From the NCBI GenBank assembly GCA_021234155.1, contig JAJEKV010000050.1, forward strand, positions 8,610,548 through 8,674,547: a stretch of 64,000 bases of DNA, written 5' to 3'. The first letter of the stretch is position 1. Every line of letters starts with the position of its first letter. A model generated the notes under the pieces. That model was not told where the DNA came from, made no database searches, and saw only the letters and a program-made list of their open reading frames with translations. The stretch comes from Isoetes taiwanensis (Eukaryota; Streptophyta; Lycopodiopsida; Isoetales; Isoetaceae). Below, piece by piece: positions 1 through 11,819 of the stretch. The position numbers were made by a program, and so were the translations under genes.

Positions 1-479
1 TCTGTTGTGCGCCTTGATTTCAGTTACGTAGCACAAATTCCGCGAAGTACGCTGGATCGCTGCAGGATCCGGAAATAAAATGAGACAATTGCGCTCCGCA
101 TCGACATCTGCTATTTATTTCATATAATTTTTGAGAGAACCATCGGAAAGGACTTGTGATGACGTATGGAAAAATTGGAATCCAGGAAGGAAGGGAATCC
201 AGGTGTACCGATTATTATTGTCCTTTAGTACTCTGATTACATTTTATCTCACCCATATTGAATTCCCCACATGCTAAGCTAAAAGCATGTTTATTAGAAA
301 ACACCACCAATACTTTAAGAGAGTTGATGTATTAAAAAGAAACACCACAATGCTTTGGGAGATGCAATGTAAGTATATTTTGTTGTTAGCGATAAAAGCT
401 ACATATAGCTTTTTGTTGCTGATACCACCACGTATATTTTTATTTGTAGATACACCACATAGAGGAACTACATTCATAA

Positions 480-830
480 AACTTTAGCTAAAGGCACGAT
501 TATATACATGCTACAACTAACTTCAATTATTAGAACCAGCAACAATGACGTAAGCACGAGAGTTCTCATTGCCAGCATTTTGTTGTGGTACTGCATGGAA
601 GGAACTACATTCATAAAATTTTAGCTAAGGGTATGTTCTTTAAAGTACAACTAACTAATTATTGTGAACAGCACCAATGACATGTTTCAAGAAGTTCCTC
701 TTTATCTTAAACGACCATAAAACTTAGCTATGGGCATGTTCTAACTAATTATTAGAACAGCACCAATGACATGCTTCGAAGTTCCTTCCTTATCTTAACC
801 ACCATGCATAGGATTCAGACCATACCAAAG
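480..830. repeat. ~100-bp repeats downstream of globulin copy 1
   Basis: A unit containing acagcaccaatgacatg, gaagttcctctttgtctta and the words tagctaagggcatgttct recurs here, and again at 14460-14730 and 16660-16930. It sits just beyond the poly(A) region of each globulin copy, so it belongs to the duplicated gene block. No coding potential is seen. Confidence 0.65.
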
Positions 831-1071
831 TATTTTAACAACAATAAGCCAAACCAATGGAAAGATAACAAGAAGTCAAAACATAGTTCAAGAAAAATGT
901 GCTCTTTATTACTGATACCAATAGGTACAAAGACAATCCAGAACTAGCATAAGAAGCTTCAGAACTGGAGCTTCTACATGACAGTACAGCTATAGATATA
1001 CTCATATGCATAAGGCTCATGCCTCGAAATTCCTATTAGAAGAGCACACAAGCTAAACCTTCTAATGCATT

Positions 1072-3222
1072 AGGATATTCTCTGGTTCCTCTGCTGCTTT
1101 TGGTTTGCAGCAGGAAAATCACAGCCTCTATCTCTGCTCTCGTTGCCTAAGCAATTTGTCAGCATCATCTCTGCTTAAGCCCAATGCACTAGACACTATG
1201 GCCCTTGGTAGGCGGTTCAGAAGCCCATTCCTCCAGCCAAATAAGACCATGAGGCCTGAAATTGTTCAGCAATAAATTAACCACATCATAACTTGAGCAT
1301 CACATTGACAAAACAACTCTAGCCTGAATTTGACAAAGAAAAAACTCTATGGGTGATGTATGTACCTATGAGTATTTATAACTGCAAAGTTTCATATCCT
1401 TGATCTCCAGCTACTTCAACATGTTGGAAGCCTCTTGAACAAGGACAAGTTCGGCCTCCTGAAATCTCTGTGCCACAAGTCTCTACATTGTTGGAAACAA
1501 TAATTTCTGTCAGCATTACCTTCCTCGCATCAACATAAAATGACCTATCCCCATTGTGAATGTAGTTTGGTGCATATATTGCCCCCTGTTCAATCACAGA
1601 AGGGCATGCATGAGACAACAAACATTGTAATATCATAAAATGATAAGGAGATGCTAGCAGGTAATGCTGAAAGAGCATAAACTAGGATTCAAAAAGTTTG
1701 GTTAACATCTCCTTCCTATTGTTATCATGACATTGCAATAGTTACATTAGCACATTTTAAAGTTACTACAGGAGAAACCATCAAGCTCAGTAGTCCATAA
1801 TCACAAGAACTACCAATTCATGCTTAAAATGAAGTGAAATGAGCACTCACTCTTTCCAGCCTCAAAGAACGTGCGGTTGACAGGTCCAGATCTGCCAAAG
1901 CAAGCATTTTCTGACTGTTGAGCTCCCTAAGCTCCAGCTTGCCTTTACTGGAAACCTCTGGAAATCACTTAATCGCAGCTGGTGAATAAATGGCGCGCCA
2001 AGATTGATTCCTTCTGTGATCTTTCTTCACGTTCCAAGGACTCCCTGGATACCTTGATAATTCCTCCCTGTTTCTCTGTCTTTCTAAGATGCTCCTCACG
2101 GTTTCTTCCAGACACATCCCATGCTTGAGAGCGAACACGAGGACTGAAACCAGCTCTGCCACTAAATGGTTGGAATTGCTGCACACGAAGCATAATGTAA
2201 TGCCATGATCTTTCTACATGCTATAAACAAGTAATCACAGCACACATGATTGTATGATATGTTTCTGCATATGATCATTCAAAATGCATGGCATGATATT
2301 ATTTGTAAAATGCTATCTTTTAAGTGATAAGATGATGGCTATATGCTTAAAGTGCTGCAAGAACAATAATCCTATACTAAAAGTTCTCAAGGAAGAACAA
2401 AAGGCATACCCTAAACGATCAGTGTCTCTTGCCATGATGTGCGATGTCAATAAGGCGTGCAGCTCTTGCATTATTAGAACCAATAAGCTGTTCCTTTAGA
2501 ACAGCCACTACAGCACCCTCTTTGCTGATCTTGAACTGATTCCTCTGACTCGAACGAGCCTGCATTTTCAGCGACTCAGACCAAAATTCCAGAGCCTTGC
2601 AAAAGGCAGAAACAATGTTAGGTTAAAGTACCTAGACTAACAACAACAACAACAATGCTGCTGACAGATGAAATCAGAGCAGAGAGCAACATAACTTAGT
2701 TGTTAAAAGAGAGGCATATTGAAGCTTTAGGATCGACAACAGAAGCAGAAGCAGGGAAATGTAACTTCCACCAGGAGCTCCGGGATGGAAAGTTCCTAAG
2801 ATCGATTGTTTAAAACAGCGCTTACTTAGGATCTAAGTTACTGACAACAAACAAGAGCAGCAAATGTAAGTTATTACCTTCCGCAAGAGATATGATAGCA
2901 TGAGAATTGGAGTAGATGGAAGAAGCAATCCGCCAGACTAAAACGGTGATTCTGGCGCTTCTTTAAAACCAGCACGTCGAAGAGCAGGGAATTGAGAGGC
3001 CCATGTCTCAACCTTGCCGGCTTCAGATTCGAACTGGGTCCTAGGCTCTCACGAGGTTTGAGCCATTCCTCACTTTCCTCCTCGTCAGGCCGCTCTTCCC
3101 ACCTCGTTCCTGGTCAGGCCGCTCTTCCTGACCTCGTTCCTCATTTTCGCGGCGTCGTGGGCACTGCAGCACAGACTAGGACCTCAGACATAGAAGTACC
3201 CAAAAGGACTTGACATTGCCAT
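1072..3222 (-). pseudogene. 11S globulin-like pseudogene (copy 1)
   Basis: This is a minus-strand relative of the gene at 17185-19465. Exons inferred by alignment are 3222-2878, 2595-2410, 2178-1851, 1585-1366 and 1255-1072; all splice-site dinucleotides remain. The start ATG survives at 3222, but a missing base a few codons later shifts the signal peptide out of frame. Exon lengths are 345, 186, 328, 220 and 184 nt, against 340, 188, 321, 217 and 196 in copy 2, so the frame breaks repeatedly. Recognisable pieces include the 11S C-terminal cupin words CPSVIEQGAIYAPNYIHNG and RGFQHVEVAGDQGYETLQ. It shares with copy 2 the one-base deletion near the end of exon 4. It is a dead copy unless the indels are sequencing errors. 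A poly(A) signal (AATAAA, minus) lies near 900. Confidence 0.8.
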
Positions 3223-3265
3223 GGCTGTTAGTAGAACTAACTGACGGGTCTGCTCTGCTATGCAT

Positions 3266-3510
3266 TGCACTGGCCTCATTTATAAGTACTGTCTCAATGC
3301 ATAATGATGCAAAATGGTGGCGTACTCTTTCGATTCAAGGCCCCACGTAGCATTTTTCCACCAATTCTATCCATTTTTAACCATCAAGCGGAATCTCTGT
3401 TACACATATCCATTACACATGCACCCAAGCCTAGGAAACCCCTAAACAAAACCAATGGTTCCAAGAAAATCCCTTGCCCCTTATAATCGCCTCCATGCAT
3501 GCAAAATACC
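3266..3510 (-). promoter_or_regulatory. Promoter remnant of globulin copy 1 (TATA, RY)
   Basis: On the minus strand a TATAAAT box lies at 3278-3284, about 56 bases before the ATG at 3222. The palindrome CATGCATG at 3494-3501 matches the RY element bound by B3 factors (ABI3/FUS3/LEC2 type) in storage-protein promoters. Both positions correspond to those in copy 2, so the promoter is better preserved than the coding sequence. Confidence 0.6.
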
Positions 3511-3625
3511 ACTTTGGCAAAGAAGGTAGAGTTACCCCTTTTTCTCAGACTTAAGGAGGTGTTGGGACACCAGAATGTTAGAGGCAACAAATTTGAACAA
3601 ATTTTCAGCCCTATACTATACCCTT

Positions 3626-4078
3626 TGTAAGAAACCCCTAGTAATTGATCTACTCCTCCTCTTTGATTTATTTCCTTACCTACCTTTGTCAACCACGTGA
3701 TTGCAAATATACAAAAATATGAAGACTTCTAATTTCAAAATACTAATGAACAATAATTCAAATCCCAAAGAAACAAGCGAACCCGATGAAATCCGATTCA
3801 TGGCTTGGTCGCTTGATTCGCCCACCTGTATCCAGGCTAAGTGTCCATTATTATGGGGTGAATCCACCATCTATCTCCATCCATTTAATCCATTCACGAC
3901 CTTATCCATTCCATTGGAATTCTCCCCGTATGCTATATCACTGTTTTCCACTTGGCCCAACTAGAGTTTGCCTTACTATTTTAACGCTCTCTGACCATTG
4001 AAAATATATTCAAACCTTGTAAAGTGTAATAAAATATGTTAAGACATTACTTCACTATTCCACATGTAATTTCCAACA
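3626..4078 (-). mobile_element. 3' LTR of Copia element 1
   Basis: The minus-strand sequence starts TGTTGGAAATTACATGTGG directly after a purine tract (attaagggag) and ends in TTACA, giving TG...CA ends over 453 bp. It interrupts the region upstream of globulin copy 1, whose similarity to copy 2 ends at about 3617. No second LTR copy was found on the other side near 9000, so the right border of the element is lost. The exact left end is inferred. Confidence 0.6.
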
Positions 4079-6213
4079 CTCCCTTAATGTCTTGTTGAGA
4101 ATCTATAATAACTTCTGCGGTTTGCAATGTTTTCTGTTGTACCATCGGATCTAGACCGTTGGTAATTTGTAACTTTAGAAGCTAGCAAAGTTTTCGTTGT
4201 ACCATCGATCTAGACCTAGGTGCAACTACACAGGTTTGGGGAACATGACTATAACTTTGAATACATTCACACACCTAGTTTTAATTTGAACTCCATGAAA
4301 CCTTCGTTTTCTCTTAAAGCCTTTCCGGAATATATCACGCAGCAGAATGCATGTATGAAAGATATTCTCTGATATGATCTTCTTCTCTACAACATCCCCG
4401 ACGAAAGTACATCCGCAATTCGTGTTTTGTTCTTTCGTGTATCTGGGGTTTTTTATAAGAGCTTATACAACTCATCATGTTATCACAAGATAAAATTGTA
4501 GGTTTTCTTGTTTACCCGGCTCATGCAACAATCTTTTTGAGCCATATAATTTCTTTTTAGTTGCAAAGCGTTGATGGTTGATGTCCCTTCCGAGGATGAT
4601 AATGCTATAGTTTGTCTGTTTCTTGCTTTTCCATGCAACTTTGCAAAACATTTTTGCAATGTTCAAAACATTGTAAAGCTATTAAGTTGCCATGATGCAA
4701 TTGTCCGCGTATAAGGCAATCATACAACATTCCTTTTTTCTACTTTGTAAATATAAATATTTCCATCACAGATTTAGCTTGGAGAAACAATGTTTCCTCA
4801 AATACTCATCCATGCATTTATACCACCAGCATGCGGGTGATTGCCTAAGTCCAGGTAACGCTTTTCGTAGTTTCCATGCTTTACCTTCACCCTTTCAAAG
4901 CCGGAGCTTGGCTCATGTATATTTATTCATCTAAGTCAGCATTTAAAAAATGTAAGACACATCATGTGATGTAAGGGTGCATACTTTTGCATTTGCAAGT
5001 GCTAATAGCAACCCTGATACTTGTTAATTTGACTATCGAGACAAAGGTTTCATCAAAGTCAAGGCCCTTCTTAAAGGGAATACCCACAGTACTGCAAGCC
5101 TTGCTTTGAATCTTTTTTAGATCTTGCCATCTGGTCCAGTTTTAAGTTCACGTAAATCCATTTTACAACCTACAATGTTTTTCCCTTCTGGTTTAGTAAC
5201 CACTTCATATGTTTTATTATCATGGAAAGACTTCATTTCAGTCATCATTGCTTCTTTTTCATTCTCTACTATTTTCAGATTCAACCTTTGCTCAAATGTT
5301 TATGGCCAAGACATTAAGTAACTCTTCTTCCTTTTGTAATCTCTTGCTTCTCCGTATCCAATCTCCATAATCATTAATGTTACGTTTTTGCTTCATCTCT
5401 CAACTTTTCAATTTCAGGTTTTCTCTTCCTCTGCATTTTTTGTCTCAACTTGTTTGTGGCTTGCTTTCAATTTGGTTTTGGCATTTCAGGGGCCGGTTAC
5501 AACATCACCTTTTCTTCTCCATCATTATCAACATCACTATCATCATCGATGTAAGTAAGCTCACCTCCTTTCTTATTTCTACTGTAAAGTAGACTCACGC
5601 CTTGTTACAAGCAGGTCTTTGATGTCTTGTACTCCCTATACACGGATAGATTCTTCAAGCGTTACATCTCTACTTATTAATATAGTCTTTTCCTTTGGCT
5701 AAAGCATTCTGAATGCTTTACTTTCAGTATCATAACCTACTAGAAAAGCCACTTGCGCTCTGTCATCTAATTTCTTTCTATTTTCTTTATGCACATGAAC
5801 ATAGCCAAGACACCCAAACACTTTGAACTTTGCAAAGTCTATTTGAGCATTTGGGTTCCACAGTTTCCTCCGTAATTTACCTGCAACACTGGTACTTGGA
5901 AGTCTATTTTGAATGTAGATGACAATATTTACAACCTCTTCCCATAAATAATTAGGCAAGCCTGTATGTTTCAACATTGCTCTGGCAGCATTCAAGATCG
6001 TCCTATTTTTCCTTTCGCTTACACCATTTTGTTGTGGACTATGAGAGCATGTCAGCTGTCTAGCAATTCCATGTAATTTACAAAATGCTTTAAACCTGCC
6101 GGATAAGTACTCCCCTCCTCTATCACTTCTTAAACATTTCAGCTTTCTTCCGGTTTCTCTCTCGCTTTCAGCTAAGAAATCTTTAAAAGCATCAAAGGTC
6201 GACTTTTCGCTAG

Positions 6214-7372
6214 CATGTTATGGGATGATTGTGTGGAAAGATTTGGTCAGGATGGAAAGCCACCGATGCTATCTGAGAATAGCTGCTCTGAGAATAGACC
6301 TATGTGACCCGCATTAAGAGCACACTGCTGAGCACTTTCGTTGAACCAAAGATTGTTGTATGGGGTAGAGGTCCGGGGTCCGATAAATTAGCAAGAACAA
6401 CACAGGATAAGCTAGAGAGGGTGCAAAAGGCCTTCTTAACATACGATCCTAGGTATCAAGGACCACGGTGCCTTATCGATTTTTTCTATATGAGACTGGG
6501 TTCGGCCCTCAAATTTCTCCTATATCGCGCAGACATCTTGCATATTTCCACAAGGTCACCCGGCATGGATGCCTAACGTCTTCCCGAGGGCTTTGTTATT
6601 GGCACAAGAGCCACAATGACCAAGAGGGTATGGCGAGAACCGCTTGTCGGGTGGTTCGTAACGTGGTCTATAGACTACCAGGTGATTGTGGCTATGCGAT
6701 GCCCCGGGCAAGCCAAGACACCAATGAGCGCCGCCACACCACTCTGCGGGATGCAACCACTTTCGTGTAAAAGCCTAAAAAATGAGCACTACCACACGCC
6801 AGTTAATCCAACACCGGAACATGGCCCACACCCGACTGCCAAAAAGCGATATATCTATGAAGAAACGGGAGCTATTGCCTCCGTGGAGGACGGGGTCCCA
6901 TCATCTCGCACTGAAACAGTCGCTGGACTACGTGATGGAGGGAGGCGAGAACCTCCCGCATGAGAGAATATGCCGGTGTTGCCACATGCGACAAAGAGGA
7001 TGAGCACCATGCTACTGCAAAGAGTGTCCGCATATACGCATATCCGAAAGCAACACATGCTGATCTTAGATGCTCCGAGGCACCTGCATCAATTCTTGCA
7101 TCGCCAATGGTTGCACCGCCTCGCATCCTACATTTTGCCAAGTCTCTCACTGCTAGAGAATCCCTTTACAGACAAAGGGATCCGAGAGCCTACTACCAGG
7201 GTTTTTCCTCCCATGTGGGGGTTTTTCATCCCAAAAAGTAGGGACACATTGTACAAAGAGCATTTGTCTTTTTGATGTGGTTTTATCGCGCTTTGTGTAA
7301 TGCGTATGTACCATCTCATAGGTCAAGTTTGGCCTCCGGACGTTAAAATATACTTCCTTCCTTCCTTCCTTC
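6214..7372 (+). mobile_element. LINE fragment inserted in Copia 1 (5' truncated)
   Basis: Plus-strand coding words resemble the C-terminal part of the LINE at 56.8-60.9 kb: VNPTPEHGPH followed by IASVEDG and SSRTETV parallels INPTLERGPQ, LIASIRTG and LRIETGR there. The frame is broken. The fragment ends in a TTCC repeat (7352-7372), the likely retrotransposition tail. On each side the Copia integrase resumes at the matching codon (CYLLR on one side, KSTFDAFKDF on the other). The insertion is therefore later than the Copia element. Confidence 0.7.
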
Positions 7373-8483
7373 TAAGTAGGTAACATCTCGTGATTCTACT
7401 ATAGTCGTCTACAAACGCCAAAAATAACCTCTTTCCAGCTTCTATTGTCACATCATTGATAGGGCCGCATAAATCTGAATGCACTAATTCCAAGACATCG
7501 TTAGCTCTCTTCCCATGCTTTGGCGAATGGCGTATTTGAATGTTTGCCCAACATGCATCCATAGCAGAATTTTCTCGTTACAAACATCACTCATTTTTCC
7601 TTTGATCCTTTTTTTTCTTTAAACAAACGACCGATATTCTTCATGTGTATGTGAGCTAGTCTTTCATGCCACAATTCCTTGAAGTTCTTATCCACGAGCA
7701 CATTATTTACATGTAAGACTACTGCTTGAATTCAAAAGATTTCCAACGCCAAGATGGCTAGAAACTCAATTTTATTATTTCTCAACACTTTACATACTGC
7801 TTTCTCAAATGTACGGACAAAACCAAGGTCTACAAGTCGGGCTTATAGATACTAAGTTCTTAATGATGCCAGTACACACAAAACATGATTTAAATTCATC
7901 GGTTTTCCTTCGAGATTGTAAAACCGCAAACATTCCTTCCTTGGGCATCCCCGCACTCTCCCATCTCCTAGTTTCACTTTTCTTTTACATTCACTCCTCG
8001 ATAAGCAAGTCAAGACTTTGACTATGCTTTTCTCTCTCTCCGCTATCTAGTACAAAAAGATTGAGCACGCTTTTATGAGACTCCCTTTTATACCTAGCAA
8101 GCAAGGGCACAATTTTTTTTTTACCTCATCAATCTCTTCGCATTTTCGTTTGTTCCTTCTTCATCTTCACTATCTTCTCACAACATTAAAGGCTGATGTA
8201 TCTCCTCTTTTTACCTCCTCTTCCTCTAAAGGGTGCTCTTCCCCGCCTTCATTACTCCCTTGCCTCTTCCCTACCAACTCCCCTTAGGTGAAGGGCATGC
8301 ACTAGTATAGTGCCCTATACCACGTATAGCAGCTCACCATTTTTCTTGATCCATTAGGACAATTGATTTTATATGTCCTATCTCTCCGCAAGATAGATAG
8401 CATGGACCCAAAGATCCACTTTCACTCTTGTCGGGTCTTGCTTATAACCTCATTCCCCGGTTCTACTCATTCTTGCCATCAAA

Positions 8484-8520
8484 ACCTCGATGCTTCTTCT
8501 TCTTCTTCTTCTTCTTCCAT
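8484..8520. repeat. CTT/GAA trinucleotide microsatellite
   Basis: About nine CTT units stand inside the Copia 1 gag region. On the coding (minus) strand they would give a glutamate run. It is probably a slippage expansion in dead sequence. Confidence 0.8.
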
Positions 8521-9049
8521 GAATTTCTTTCTCGCTTTCAATTTCGTTTCGTGCTAGTCTTTTCAAGATGTTCTCTGCCTTGTGCAACTGTTTCATCAGT
8601 GGAGACAAGGTTTTCATATTGAGAATATTCTAGAAACATATAAGATTTTAGAGTTCTCGGATAACCCTTCCCCTGGCCGCTTTGTAAGTCCGCATTATCA
8701 AGTCAAATCTAGCAAACAATTCTCAAAATCCATCTTCTCATCATATTTTAACATTCGCAACTCTCTCTGAAGAATATCTATCTGAGATGTATTTTTTTCT
8801 TGATAATTCTTCACAAGATACTGCCACATTTCTTTGGGTCCAAGTGTTCTTATTTTTATCATGATATTGGGGGCCAGTTTACACATGATAATAGCCCTAG
8901 CTTGACTGATCTTATACTCCATATCTTCAACAGATATATCAGATCTATGAGAGGACCTTACCCTACCACCGAGCTACCGCTTGTAACCTCATCATCCACC
9001 TTTTGATTTATTTGTTCAACCGGCTAACCCCACCGCCTCCGCCTGCTCT

Positions 9050-9729
9050 TTACTTTTGAATCCACTCCGAGAATCTCGGCTTGTTCACTATACTCACTGA
9101 ATCCTGCCCTTTCCAAGCTGAACCTTTTGGATGAATCCCCCTATTTTGTGTAGAATTCCCTAGGCTAACATCATTCCCATCATTATGGTGCTCGATCCAA
9201 AGATTCTTTCCCCGCTTACTACCCTCGCTTAGAGATGAATAGTCAACAGATTTGTCTAGATTAACTGTCTCATTGGGTGTTTGTTCCTTGGTGGACTTTT
9301 CTACATCATTTGGAGTGCCACTAGCTTCCTGATTTCCAACTTCCAACTCTAACACTTTTGAGTTTTGCATTTTAAACATTGGACTATCCAAATGAACAGA
9401 GGGCTTACTTGTAGCGCTTATTTGTTGACCCTTTGGTGCTTTCCTTGCTGACTCCATTTGAATCTTGTTGTGTTGTGCTAGTATTGAGTCTATTCTTGCG
9501 TTGAGATTTCCCTCAAGCTCCAAAGCTTATTTTCATCTAGTTTTTTCCTAGCTTGCTGATCCCCCTCCTTAGTATCAGCCTGCTTTGGTATTGCCTCCAA
9601 GGCATTTATGCATTGGTTTACGATATTGTCGCGCCCCCACCGCCGATTTAGAAAGAACTTGAACCACCGGGACACTATCTCCACCGAATCTACATCAGAA
9701 ATTGGGGCTTCTGCCTCCAAACCCATCAC
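9050..9729 (-). pseudogene. Unrecognised ORF pair, possibly one broken gene
   Basis: Two overlapping minus-strand frames (9729-9490 and 9523-9050) read as one protein with a frame change near 9500. The upstream part has ISDVDSVEIVSRWFKFFLNR; the downstream part is hydrophilic and rich in Ser, Lys, Asn and Gln (157 residues). No catalytic motif, zinc finger or membrane segment is visible. It lies just beyond the gag end of Copia 1, so it could be an upstream retroelement region, a captured gene fragment or an unrelated pseudogene. I do not recognise the family. Confidence 0.35.
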
Positions 9730-10205
9730 CGATCCAGAAATTAAGGATGGGCGAAATTTCAGGGGAATACATGCCCGCCCCTGGTCGGTTCCTTCTTCTG
9801 CAGTAGCAGAAACAGCAGAAAGAAATGGGGCTTTTGCCCTGGATGCCAGAGTCGGCCCTTCCTGGACCCGACCAGCAAAAATGGGGCCACCAGGAGCCCC
9901 CCCACGATCGACAGCCCGAATTGCCGCCGCTTTCCCGAAAGCAGCAGTACCGACCGATCACCGCCTTCTTCCATCATGCGCCATCCATCCTCTCTGTCAC
10001 AAGCACATGCCAATCATTTTTCACATACTACTATTATGCATGAAGAGGAGTTATATGGTATTATTAGTGGAGAAGAATTGCTTGCCCAATCGGAATGTTT
10101 TTGGCAGCACTATGTGGGCACAGGTTGAGAACTTGGAGAAGCCAACTAAATGTGGTGCAATCACAAGGTTTTGGACAAAAATTGGGTATAGTCAAGTGCT
10201 ATGAG

Positions 10206-10485
10206 AGCACATGCCTGTGTATTTCAAGCTTGCAGATCTTTATCAAACTATGATACTTGGTTCTACAGAGGACTTTTGATCTCGTGGGAGTTCTTAAAAA
10301 TAAGGTGCAGAACAAACTCACCAAAAATCTAGATTTGTGCCTTCGAACATATGCAAGCGAGTATACTATCGAAGAATTTCCATATGAGAGGGCACTGGCT
10401 GCTTGGAATTCTTTATGTAATAGACGTGGTCAAGATAAAACTTCACAAATAGGAGAGGTTCAATCTACAGGATGGCAAGCTTAAA
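10206..10485 (+). pseudogene. Fragment resembling a hAT transposase C-terminus
   Basis: A plus-strand frame encodes TFDLVGVLKNKVQNKLTKNL, then LCLRTYASEYTIEEFPYERA. The spacing of a lysine-rich segment followed by a short C-terminal helix loosely resembles the dimerisation end of hAT or ZBED-like proteins. There is no upstream DDE core in frame and no terminal repeat was found. The family call is tentative. Confidence 0.25.
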
Positions 10486-10499
10486 TATAGTGGTAAGTA

Positions 10500-11800
10500 G
10501 AAAATCCTTTATCTTTCCTTTTGTTAAATATAAGTAGTTAAATATTTAGTCACAATAAGTAGTTGACTAAGGAAGATATTGAAAGTCTGATCCTAGATGA
10601 GAACTTATACGAGCTCGACATGATGAAAATGTTTCTCTCTCCAACTGCCCATCAGGTAGTTAATTGTTTGGCTAAGTGTGAAATGAGCCTTTTATCCTGA
10701 TGAAAAACAAACTGATCGAATTATCATGAGCTTGATTAGACAATGATTATCTGCATTAGATACCTGAAACATTCTATGCCTATTCCAAATCTTTTACTTC
10801 TTTCCACAATTCATGTCCGTAACAATAACTCCTGCTATAATACCAGTCAACATGCTATTATAATTTTCTCTTGTAAACTCAGCTTTTAATAGTAGGCAAG
10901 GTGATTTCATGATCAATTTTGGTGGATTATTCTTGTACTTGGCCTCCGTACCTTGGTAAGCTGCGTCTGCAAATCTAGTTAAGGCTCTGCTTTAGTCAAG
11001 GGGGCAATGACAATGGCTGCTCTCTGTTAGAAAAATAGAGGTTTGTCTTTTCTAATAGGTGACGTACGTGTTAAAGCAATGGAAGCAACAACAGAGAGTA
11101 ATGTTACAAGCAAGTTAACTGTATTTAGATTTATGATGTTGCATGCAGCTTCAACAAAGTTGTGCTTTGATAAAGCTTCCCACTATATTCCATGAACATG
11201 GTTTAAAAGCTTCCCTTTCATCTTTCCTTTTGTTAAATATTTAGTTACTGTAAGTAGTAAGTTGTTAAATGTAGAGGTTAAGAGTTTACGTTTTACGCCA
11301 TAATTTCATAAATGTAGAGGTTAAATTTTGTGATTGGTCAAATATAAACCGAATTTCATTTGTATTATTATGTACGTAAAAAGCTCATGTTGATGTAATG
11401 AACATCTGTAGAAGTCGATGCTTTTGTTGCCATGGATCCGAATCTTTGCTAGAAACACATGCATAGGCGAGATCAAATTATTTGCGGATAACGATCGGTT
11501 GCCTGAGTTCACATAAACAAAATTGACCTCTTTCGTTATCTATAGACGAGTTGAGGTCGACTTCTTTGCTAAGCTGTTCACGTTGATGCCCGATTCATAT
11601 TTTTTATTTAACTTTACCAAAGATTATCTTCCATAGGTTATCATTTGGGTTCTATTATTTTAAATGCTTATACTATAGGATCGGGACCAGGTGCAAGATA
11701 ATGTGGTATTCATAGTTTTAGTCTTTCATTTGTAAATAGTTAGGTTCTTAAAACCCATTCCGACATTAAAAAATATCTTTGGCACAATTATTGTATAGGA
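10500..11800. other. Gene-poor AT-rich spacer
   Basis: Only short frames occur, with no recognisable protein similarity, RNA gene or terminal repeat. Confidence 0.6.
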
Positions 11801-11819
11801 TAGTTCAATACCGTCCCGG

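Larger units (their letters stand above)
265..3617. repeat. Duplicated storage-globulin block, copy 1
   Basis: This stretch corresponds in order to 16480-19830: 3' flanking repeats, five exons, promoter and upstream sequence. Similarity stops near 3617, where an LTR begins. Relative to the other block it carries many one- to ten-base indels spread over exons and introns alike. It is therefore an old or poorly resolved copy of the same unit. Confidence 0.85.
4079..9000 (-). mobile_element. Copia-type LTR retrotransposon remnant 1
   Basis: Polyprotein pieces run in Copia order on the minus strand. Gag-like (UBN2-type) sequence lies near 8960-8698 (LGPKEMWQYLVKNYQ). Integrase start is at 7562-7373 (ELVHSDLCGPINDV, FVDDYSR). 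Integrase core is at 6213-5699 (SDRGGEY, QQNGVSERKNRT, then FGCLGYVHV). Reverse transcriptase is at about 5100-4440 (FDETFVSIVKLTS, and LYADNCIM in place of the usual YVDD). All segments carry stops and frameshifts, so it is non-coding today. A LINE fragment at 6214-7372 splits the integrase. The 3' LTR is at 3626-4078; no primer-binding site or 5' LTR was recognised. Confidence 0.85.

Noticed and set aside
1-260. Gene or RNA at the left edge
   Set aside because: No open frame, splice pattern or RNA motif is convincing in this short stretch.
9608-10204. 198-codon plus-strand frame opposite the hypothetical minus-strand ORF
   Set aside because: It is proline/alanine-rich, without motifs, and overlaps the better minus-strand frame. 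It is likely a shadow of GC-rich sequence.
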